Source: Agromyces aureus (GTDB lineage Bacteria; Actinomycetota; Actinomycetes; Actinomycetales; Microbacteriaceae). From it: 64,000 bases of DNA. Every line of letters starts with the position of its first letter. Position 1 is the stretch's first letter. The stretch is taken from contig NZ_CP013979.1 in the NCBI RefSeq assembly GCF_001660485.1, positions 3,844,001-3,908,000 on the forward strand, read 5' to 3'. The notes beneath the pieces are model-generated. The model had not been told where the DNA came from and did not search any database. It saw only the letters and a program-made list of their open reading frames with translations. This document shows, in pieces, positions 57,871 through 64,000 of this stretch. The position numbers and the translations under genes are program-made.

Positions 57871-58845
57871 ATGCCACAGAAGCCGATCGCGGTCGTCGCC
57901 GGCGCGAGCGGGTTCGTCGGTTCCGCGCTCGTCCGGGCCCTGACCGACGACGGATACCACGTTCGGCGGATCGGCCGCAGCGCACAGCTCGACTGGTCGA
58001 ACCCCGCCGGCATCGCGGATGCGATCGATGGTTCCGCCGTGCTGCTCAACCTGGCCGGGAAGTCCGTCAACTGCCGCTACACCGACGCCAACCGCGACGA
58101 GATCCTCCGGTCGCGCGTCGACACGACCCGGGTGCTTCGCCACGCGGTCGAGTCCGCGGCGAACCCGCCGGCGGTGTGGTTCAACGCCTCCACGGCGACG
58201 ATCTACCGGCACGCCATGGACAGGCCGAACGCCGAGGTCGACGGTGAGCTCGGCGAGGGCTTCTCGGTCGACGTCGCACGCACCTGGGAGCAGGAGTTCT
58301 TCAGCGACGACCTGCCGGGCACCCGGCGGATCGCCCTCCGGATGGCCATCGTCCTCGGCGACGGACCGGCCACGAACACGCTCATTACGCTCGCCCGGCT
58401 CGGCCTCGGCGGCCCGCAGATCGACAACTGGTGGTTCCCGCACCGTCGCTATCGTGGAATCGGGCCGAACCCGACCGGGCGGGAGCGGACCTCATGGCAT
58501 CGCACCCGTGGACACCAGAAGTTCAGCTGGATCCACCTCGACGACGTCATCGACGCGATCCGCTTCCTCATCGAACGTGACGACATCGCGGGCCCCGTGA
58601 ACCTCGCGAGCCCGCATCCCAGCGACAATCGCTCACTGATGCGGATGCTGCGCCAGAGCGTCGGCAGACGTGCGGGCCTGCCCGCCTGGCGGTGGATGCT
58701 GGAGCCCGCCATGTTCGCGCTTCGCACCGAGCCCGAACTCGTGCTCAAGAGCCGGTGGGTCCTCCCCGAGACCCTCACCGCGGCCGGCTTCACCTTCGCG
58801 CATCCCGATCTGCACGACGCGATCGAGGACGTGGCGCGTCCCTGA
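57871..58845 (+). CDS. TIGR01777-family epimerase
   Basis: 324 residues. A Rossmann start VVAGASGFVGSALVRALTDDGYHVRRIGR (about 8-36), RSRVDTTRVLRHAVE, NASTATIYRH, and KFSWIHLDDVIDAIRFLIERDDIAGPVNLASPHPSDNRSLMRMLR (about 209-250) are TIGR01777 features. Close to E. coli YfcH, a sugar-nucleotide epimerase-like protein of unknown reaction. GGAGAG is 6 bases ahead of the ATG. Confidence 0.93.
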   Translation: MPQKPIAVVAGASGFVGSALVRALTDDGYHVRRIGRSAQLDWSNPAGIADAIDGSAVLLNLAGKSVNCRYTDANRDEILRSRVDTTRVLRHAVESAANPPAVWFNASTATIYRHAMDRPNAEVDGELGEGFSVDVARTWEQEFFSDDLPGTRRIALRMAIVLGDGPATNTLITLARLGLGGPQIDNWWFPHRRYRGIGPNPTGRERTSWHRTRGHQKFSWIHLDDVIDAIRFLIERDDIAGPVNLASPHPSDNRSLMRMLRQSVGRRAGLPAWRWMLEPAMFALRTEPELVLKSRWVLPETLTAAGFTFAHPDLHDAIEDVARP

Positions 58846-58855
58846 GCACGACGAC

Positions 58856-59638
58856 TCAGCGCGCCCCGCGGATGCGCCGTGAGAGCTCGGCGGCGGCGTC
58901 GAGCACTCCGGTCGTCGCGGCATCCGCCGTCTCGTCGGAGCGCTCGGTGGCGTAGGTGACCGCGATCGCCGCGGCCGGCCAGCCGAGGTGGTCGACGACG
59001 GGCGCACCGACCGACGCGAGCCCGGGCGTGACCTCGCCATCCTCGGCGGCCCAGCCGCGCAGGCGCACCTCGGCGAGCACGCGCTTGAGGCGACCGTACG
59101 ACCAGTCCGCGGCATCCGCTTCGGGCGACGGATGCCGCGTGGCGAACGCCGCGCGGTCGGGGTAGAGCGCTCGCAACTGGGCGGGCGGCAGCTCGGCGAG
59201 CATGGCCCGGCCGGTCGCCGTGAGGTGCGCGGGCAGGCGAACCCCGACGTCGGTGACGAGCGACGGACGCCGGGGCGCGCGCTCCTCGACGAGGTAGAGC
59301 ACGTCGCGGCCGTGCAGCACGGCGAGGTGCCCGCTCTCGCCGAGCCGGTCGACGAGCGCCGCGACGAGCGGGCGCCCGAGTCGCGCGAGCGGCTGCTGGC
59401 GGCTGAACCCGCTCGAGAGCTCGAAGGCGGCGATGCCGAGGCCGTATCGGCGTTCCTCGGGCAGGTGCAGCACGAAGCCCCGCTCGGCCATGACGGCGAG
59501 CAGGTGGTACACCGTGGATCGCGGCAGCCCGAGCGCCTGCGCGATCGTCGCTGCGGGCACGGGCCCGCGCTGGGCCGCGAGGTGGCTGAGGATCGCGAGC
59601 GTCTGGTCGGCGGCGGGCACCTTCGACGGCGTCTCCAT
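58856..59638 (-). CDS. IclR-family regulator, probable HutR
   Basis: 260 residues. The winged helix (about 10-75) has QTLAILSHLAAQRGPVPAATIAQALGLPRSTVYHLLAVMAERGFV. The ligand domain (about 90-255) has LARLGRPLVAALVDRLGES and LPAHLTATGRAMLAELPPAQL, typical of IclR. It is divergent from hutH and shares the operator at 59665-59680, so it probably senses histidine or urocanate and controls hutH and hutU. GGAGG is 5 bases ahead of ATG 59638. Confidence 0.88.
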   Translation of the reverse strand: METPSKVPAADQTLAILSHLAAQRGPVPAATIAQALGLPRSTVYHLLAVMAERGFVLHLPEERRYGLGIAAFELSSGFSRQQPLARLGRPLVAALVDRLGESGHLAVLHGRDVLYLVEERAPRRPSLVTDVGVRLPAHLTATGRAMLAELPPAQLRALYPDRAAFATRHPSPEADAADWSYGRLKRVLAEVRLRGWAAEDGEVTPGLASVGAPVVDHLGWPAAAIAVTYATERSDETADAATTGVLDAAAELSRRIRGAR

Positions 59639-59664
59639 GCGACCTCCGGCCTCGAACGGACTCT

Positions 59665-59680
59665 GTCTGGAATCCCGGAC
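59665..59680. promoter_or_regulatory. hut operator between iclR and hutH
   Basis: GTCTGGAATCCCGGAC, a near-palindrome 27 bases before the iclR start and 55 before hutH. A twin (one base different) lies before hutU at 62997. Confidence 0.78.
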
Positions 59681-59734
59681 GTCAGCGTACTCCAAGGTGT
59701 TCCCGCGCGCGCGGGCGCAGGCTGGAATGGAGGA

Positions 59735-61345
59735 ATGAGCACCACTGCGCCCGCCCACACCGCCACGTCGTCCGCGGCATCCGGACATGCCACTGCCGGC
59801 CACGCCACCGAGGTCGTCGTCGGCGTCGGGCCGCTCGGCATCGCCGACGTGGTCGCGGTCGGCAGGCACGGGGCATCCGTGGTGCTCGACCCCGCCGCGC
59901 TCGACGGCGTCGCCGCGAGCCGAGCGATCATCGAGGCCCTCGCCGCCGACCCCGAGCCGCACTACGGCATCTCGACGGGCTTCGGGGCTCTCGCCACGAC
60001 GTTCATCGCCGAGGACCGCCGGGCCCAGCTGCAGGCGAGCCTCGTGCGCTCGCACGCCGCCGGATCGGGCGCCGAGGTCGAGACCGAGGTCGTTCGGGCG
60101 CTCATGCTGCTGCGCCTCTCGACGCTCATGACCGGCCGCACGGGCGTGCGCCGCGAGACTGCCGAGACCTACGCGGCGATCCTCAATGCGGGCATCACCC
60201 CTGTCGTGCGCGAGTACGGCTCGCTCGGGTGCTCGGGCGACCTCGCGCCGCTGTCGCACTGCGCGCTGGTGGCCATGGGCGAAGGAGAAGTGCGCGTGGG
60301 CGATGGCGAGCTGCAGGTTGCAGGGACCGCCCTCGCCGCCGCCGGCATCGCGCCGCTCCGCCTCGGCGAGAAGGAGGGCCTCGCCCTCATCAACGGCACC
60401 GACGGCATGCTCGGCATGCTGGCCCTCGCGATCGACGACCTGCGGATGCTGCTCGCCACCGCCGACGTCGCCGCGGCCATGAGCGTCGAGGGGCTGCTCG
60501 GCACCGATGCCGTGTTCGCCGCCGACCTCCAGGCGCTCCGCCCGCAGCGCGGCCAGGCGATCTCGGCCGCGAACCTGCGCGCCCTGCTCGCCGGCTCCCC
60601 CATCGTCGCGAGCCACAAGGGCCCCGAGTGCACGCGCGTGCAGGACGCCTACTCACTGCGCTGCGCCCCCCAGGTGCACGGCGCCGCCCGCGACACGCTC
60701 GCGCACGCGGCATCCGTCGCCGATGCCGAGCTCGCGAGCGCGATCGACAACCCCGTGCTCACGCCCGACGGCCGAGTCGAGTCGAACGGCAACTTCCACG
60801 GCGCCCCCGTCGCGTACGTGCTCGACTTCCTCGCGATCGCGGTGGCGGATGTCGCGTCGATGAGCGAGCGGCGCACCGACCGGTTCCTCGACCGGGCGCG
60901 CAACCAGGGCCTGCCGCCGTTCCTCGCGCACGAGGTGGGCGTCGACTCGGGGCTCATGATCGCGCAGTACACGGCCGCCGGCATCGTGTCGGAGCTGAAG
61001 CGGCTCGCCGTGCCGGCATCCGTCGACTCGATCCCGTCGTCGGCCATGCAGGAGGACCACGTCTCGATGGGCTGGGCCGCCGCCCGCAAGCTGCGCCGCG
61101 CGATCGACGGCCTCGGCCGCGTGCTCGCGATCGAGGTCATGACCGCCGCCCGCGGGCTCGCCCTGCGCGCCCCGCTCGAGCCGGGCGTCGCGACCGGAGC
61201 CGTCGTCTCGCTCGTCGCCGGCGTCGGCGCCGTGCCCGGGCCAGACCGGTTCCTCTCCCCCGAGATCGAGGCGATCAGCGCGATGGTGGCCGGTGGCGAG
61301 GTGCGCGACCGGGCTGCCGCAGCCCTCGACGCGCCGCTCGCCTGA
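59735..61345 (+). CDS. hutH: HutH, histidine ammonia-lyase
   Basis: 536 residues. The active-site loop is [14 protein letters not shown] (about 162-175): the MIO cofactor forms from Cys-Ser-Gly here instead of the classic Ala-Ser-Gly, a variant seen in actinobacterial Hut[42 protein letters not shown] and [16 protein letters not shown] are the usual catalytic and binding stretches. It deaminates histidine to urocanate. The first 25 residues are an Ala/Thr/His-rich extension. GGAGG lies only one base before the ATG, unusually close. Confidence 0.95.
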   Translation: MSTTAPAHTATSSAASGHATAGHATEVVVGVGPLGIADVVAVGRHGASVVLDPAALDGVAASRAIIEALAADPEPHYGISTGFGALATTFIAEDRRAQLQASLVRSHAAGSGAEVETEVVRALMLLRLSTLMTGRTGVRRETAETYAAILNAGITPVVREYGSLGCSGDLAPLSHCALVAMGEGEVRVGDGELQVAGTALAAAGIAPLRLGEKEGLALINGTDGMLGMLALAIDDLRMLLATADVAAAMSVEGLLGTDAVFAADLQALRPQRGQAISAANLRALLAGSPIVASHKGPECTRVQDAYSLRCAPQVHGAARDTLAHAASVADAELASAIDNPVLTPDGRVESNGNFHGAPVAYVLDFLAIAVADVASMSERRTDRFLDRARNQGLPPFLAHEVGVDSGLMIAQYTAAGIVSELKRLAVPASVDSIPSSAMQEDHVSMGWAAARKLRRAIDGLGRVLAIEVMTAARGLALRAPLEPGVATGAVVSLVAGVGAVPGPDRFLSPEIEAISAMVAGGEVRDRAAAALDAPLA

Positions 61346-61529
61346 CCGCGAGCGCAGCACTCGGGCAGCCCGTGCGCACGATCCGTGCGTCCACGCTGCC
61401 CGTTCGCGCAGAACGGTCTCCGGGGACCCCCTTAACAGGTCACAGGCGGCGTTTCAACTGTTGTGCGGGTCCGACCGCGGTGTCAGACTGAACACGGTCA
61501 GCGCACTGCCGACTGCCCGAACGGAACCA

Positions 61530-62978
61530 ATGACGCCGCATCGATCTCATCCCGAATCGCCCCGCATGCCGGGCGCGCGAGGCCGTCGCGCAGCGGCGAC
61601 GGTGTCCGCGATCGCGCTGATGACCCTGATCGGCGTCTTCGGAACGAGCCCGTCGTACGCCGAGGAGCCGCCGGCTACGGTCGCGGCGAGCGAGCCTCCC
61701 GCCGCCGCCGAGAGCACGCCGACTCCGACGCCCGATCCGACCCCGGATCCCACGCCCGAGCCGACCCCGGATCCCACGCCGACGCCGACGCCCGAGCCGA
61801 CCGAGACGCCGACCCCGACGCCCGATCCCACTCCGACGCCGACGCCGACGCCGACCCCGGATCCCACGCCGACCCCGACGCCCGATCCCACCCCGACTCC
61901 GACTCCGACGCCGGGCACGCCCGCGGCCCCTCAGCCCACCCCGACCGCGCAGGCCGCCGGGGGCTTCTTCAGCGGCGAGGGCCCGGTCCTGCAGCTGGCG
62001 CAGGGCGTCGATCTCGACGTCACCTCGATGCTCGCCGCACGCACCACGATCGACCGCGCCACGAGCACGCTCCGCAAGGCGGAGTCCTCGCTCGCCGATG
62101 CGAAGTCGACCCGCGAGGTCGCGCGCTCACTGGCCCGCCGTGCGGACACCACCGCGACGGCCCTCCGCGCCGAGGCCGACGCGGCCGGGCGCGCGTACTT
62201 CGCCGCCGCGCAGGGCGACGGCAGCACCGTCTCCTCGCTCGACGCCGTGTTCGGCTCCGGCAAGGACCTCCTCGCGGGCCTCGCCGGCATGGACCGGGTC
62301 TCGAAGATCGCGGGCGACGCCAAGTCGCTCGAGAAGATCGCCGCCGCACGAGACGAAGAGGCCGACGAGGCCGAGGCGAATGCCGAAGAAGCCTGGGCTG
62401 CGGCCGACGAGACCGGCGTCGACGAGCGCGAAGGCGAGGTGGCCGACGCCGAACTCGTGCTCGCCGACGCGAAGGACTCGCTCGACGGGCTGCAGGCGAT
62501 GGCCGCGGCGCAGAGCGTCGCCCTCATCAACACGCTCCCGGCCGACTCCGGCCAGCTGAGCGAGCAGGGCTGGTCGCAGCCGGTCGCCGGTCGCATGACC
62601 GACGGCTACGGTCCCCGCCCGAACAAGCCCGTCGCCGGCGTCAACGAGTTCCATCGGGGCACGGATGTCGCGGCATCCTGCAACTCCCCGGTCTACGCCG
62701 CGACGGGCGGCGTCGTCGTCGAGGCCAGGGCCAACGGCAGCTACGGCAACTGGATCCTGGTCGATCACGGGGCCGGCGTCGCGACCGGCTACGCGCACCT
62801 CGTCAACGGGGGCATCCTCGTGAACGCCGGAGACACCGTGACCGCCGGCCAGCTCATCGGCATGGTCGGCAGCACGGGCGCATCCACCGGGTGCCACCTG
62901 CACTTCGAGGTGCGCCTCGACGGCGTGGCGGTCGACGCTCGACCGTTCATGGCGGCGCGCGGCATCCTCGTCGGCTGA
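61530..62978 (+). CDS. Secreted M23 peptidoglycan peptidase
   Basis: 482 residues. Signal peptide about 1-42 (SPSYA-EE). A Pro/Thr/Asp/Glu repeat linker (about 55-135, [11 protein letters not shown]) spans the wall. About 155-345 is helical coiled-coil, as in EnvC/NlpD-like hydrolases. The M23 domain (about 360-480) has HRGTDVA (first His-Asp), and HLHFEV (HxH), the zinc ligands, with GYAHLVNGG and [17 protein letters not shown]. It should cut peptide cross-links, perhaps in cell separation. It splits hutH from hutU and has no link to histidine use. ATG 61530, weak GGAACC ahead. Confidence 0.92.
   Translation: MTPHRSHPESPRMPGARGRRAAATVSAIALMTLIGVFGTSPSYAEEPPATVAASEPPAAAESTPTPTPDPTPDPTPEPTPDPTPTPTPEPTETPTPTPDPTPTPTPTPTPDPTPTPTPDPTPTPTPTPGTPAAPQPTPTAQAAGGFFSGEGPVLQLAQGVDLDVTSMLAARTTIDRATSTLRKAESSLADAKSTREVARSLARRADTTATALRAEADAAGRAYFAAAQGDGSTVSSLDAVFGSGKDLLAGLAGMDRVSKIAGDAKSLEKIAAARDEEADEAEANAEEAWAAADETGVDEREGEVADAELVLADAKDSLDGLQAMAAAQSVALINTLPADSGQLSEQGWSQPVAGRMTDGYGPRPNKPVAGVNEFHRGTDVAASCNSPVYAATGGVVVEARANGSYGNWILVDHGAGVATGYAHLVNGGILVNAGDTVTAGQLIGMVGSTGASTGCHLHFEVRLDGVAVDARPFMAARGILVG
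61710..61935. repeat. Pro-Thr-Asp/Glu coding repeat
   Basis: About 220 bases of near-tandem CCGACGCCC/CCCACGCCC-type units encoding the wall-spanning linker of the M23 peptidase. Confidence 0.85.
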
Positions 62979-62996
62979 GCCCGGCATCTCCCCCGC

Positions 62997-63012
62997 GTCT
63001 GGGATCCCGGAC
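62997..63012. promoter_or_regulatory. hut operator before hutU
   Basis: GTCTGGGATCCCGGAC, one base off a perfect palindrome and one base off the iclR/hutH site. It lies 55 bases before the hutU ATG. Confidence 0.78.
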
Positions 63013-63067
63013 GCGCGCGACGCGGCATCCGTTGTCGCCCCCGACCGCGTGCGCGAGCATCGAAGAC

Positions 63068-64000
63068 ATGACCGACGCACCCACCGCCGAGCGCGCCACG
63101 ACGACCGGCCCGCGCACCGTCCGAGCCGCCCGCGGCACCACCCTCTCGGCGAAGAGCTGGCAGACCGAGGCGCCGCTGCGCATGCTCATGAATAATCTCG
63201 ATCCCGAGGTGGCCGAACGCCCCGACGACCTGGTCGTGTACGGCGGCACCGGCAAGGCCGCGCGCAACTGGGAGTCGTTCGACGCGATCGTGCGCACGCT
63301 CGAGGGCCTCGAGGCCGACGAGACGCTGCTGGTGCAGTCCGGCAAGCCGGTCGGCGTGTTCCGCACGCACGAGTGGGCGCCTCGCGTGCTCATCGCCAAC
63401 TCGAACCTCGTGGGCGACTGGGCCACCTGGCCCGAGTTCCGCAAGCTCGAGCAGCAGGGCCTCACCATGTACGGACAGATGACCGCAGGCTCGTGGATCT
63501 ACATCGGCACGCAGGGCATCCTGCAGGGCACCTACGAGACGTTCGGGGCGATCGCCCGCAAGCGGTTCGACGGATCCCTCGCCGGCACGCTGACCCTCAC
63601 CGGCGGCTGCGGCGGCATGGGCGGAGCGCAGCCGCTCGCCGTCACGATGAACGGCGGAGCGGTGCTCGTCGTCGACGTCGACGAGTCGCGCCTGCAGCGT
63701 CGCGTGGAGCACGGATACCTCGACGAGTACACGGCAGACCTCGATGAGGCGATCGCCCGCGTGCTCGCGGCGAAGGCGTCCCGCACGCCGCTCAGCATCG
63801 GCGTCGTCGGCAACGCCGCGACGGTCTTCGGCGACCTGCTCCTCCGCCACCGCTCGGGCGACCTCGTGGTCGACATCGTGACCGACCAGACCAGCGCCCA
63901 CGACCCGCTCGCCTACCTCCCGGTCGGCGTCGAGTTCGGCGACTGGAGCGCCGAGGCCGAGCGCGACCCCGAGGCCTTCACCGATCGCGCGCGCGGCAGC
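63068..64000 (+). CDS. hutU: HutU, urocanate hydratase, 3' end outside window
   Basis: The first 311 codons of urocanate hydratase, running off the right edge. [99 protein letters not shown] and the NAD-binding [19 protein letters not shown] are all as expected. It converts urocanate to imidazolone propionate. It is separated from hutH by the M23 gene but shares its operator type. Confidence 0.97.
   Translation, partial: MTDAPTAERATTTGPRTVRAARGTTLSAKSWQTEAPLRMLMNNLDPEVAERPDDLVVYGGTGKAARNWESFDAIVRTLEGLEADETLLVQSGKPVGVFRTHEWAPRVLIANSNLVGDWATWPEFRKLEQQGLTMYGQMTAGSWIYIGTQGILQGTYETFGAIARKRFDGSLAGTLTLTGGCGGMGGAQPLAVTMNGGAVLVVDVDESRLQRRVEHGYLDEYTADLDEAIARVLAAKASRTPLSIGVVGNAATVFGDLLLRHRSGDLVVDIVTDQTSAHDPLAYLPVGVEFGDWSAEAERDPEAFTDRARGS

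Noticed and set aside
61346..61529. Possible riboswitch (c-di-AMP type) before the M23 peptidase
   Set aside because: Such leaders often precede wall hydrolases, but I could not find the conserved core in this gap.

Overview
The window is high-GC (around 70 percent by eye), densely coded, uses GTG and TTG starts freely, and has many TGATG, ATGA and GTGA stop-start overlaps. Gene content (actinobacterial-type paa and hut clusters, SigK/RskA, Xfp phosphoketolase, RecQ with a C-terminal phosphoribosyltransferase-like tail, WxL/DUF916 surface proteins) fits an actinomycete. The very frequent 9-mer GGATGCCGC/GCGGCATCC points to Microbacteriaceae, perhaps Agromyces-like. The genus is an inference. 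I see no rRNA, tRNA, CRISPR array, intact insertion sequence or prophage.

Layout. 1-3.7 kb: an edge-truncated EF-hand lipoprotein, a DUF6188-like protein, a decayed serine-resolvase fragment, a YdeI-like protein and three small unknowns. 3.8-21.7 kb: a complete aerobic phenylacetate (paa) locus. paaABCDE-paaG run leftward and paaI-paaK-paaR rightward, then a recQ-type helicase, then paaJ-F-H-Z leftward, and finally an MHS-family transporter likely to import the substrate; a collagen-like membrane protein sits between paaJ and the transporter. Four near-identical 20-bp TetR-type sites stand before paaA/paaI, paaR, paaJ and the transporter, so the locus looks like one PaaR regulon.

21.9-36.1 kb, all leftward: a secreted glycan-degradation and surface-display island. 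Two cassettes have the order glycoside hydrolase, WxL-like protein, DUF916 protein: a GH30-GH43 fusion with WxL-2 and a deleted DUF916 relic, and a GH110-like beta-helix with WxL-1 and an intact DUF916 protein. A GH95 alpha-fucosidase-type enzyme lies between them. All three enzymes end in the same roughly 95-residue, two-cysteine C-terminal module. The enzymes together suit fucosylated, galactosylated type II galactan/arabinogalactan. The GH30-GH43 gene has two perfect LacI-type palindromes upstream. This is the best candidate for an undescribed system.

36.5-57 kb: a DEAD-box RNA helicase with a very long Arg/Asp repeat tail, an alpha/beta hydrolase with a YihY protein, a DUF4383 pair, a fasciclin lipoprotein, Xfp, an ABC exporter, DUF305/DUF3105 proteins, sigK-rskA, a cupin, a monooxygenase-domain membrane protein, a zinc protease-like protein, DedA, an HNH nuclease and an XRE/nucleotidyltransferase pair with an operator. 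The sigK and fasciclin genes share a promoter-like pair of hexamers, echoing the SigK-MPT70/83 link of mycobacteria. 57-64 kb: SRPBCC and TIGR01777 proteins, then histidine degradation (an IclR regulator, hutH and edge-truncated hutU, split by an M23 peptidase), with a shared 16-bp palindrome before iclR/hutH and hutU.
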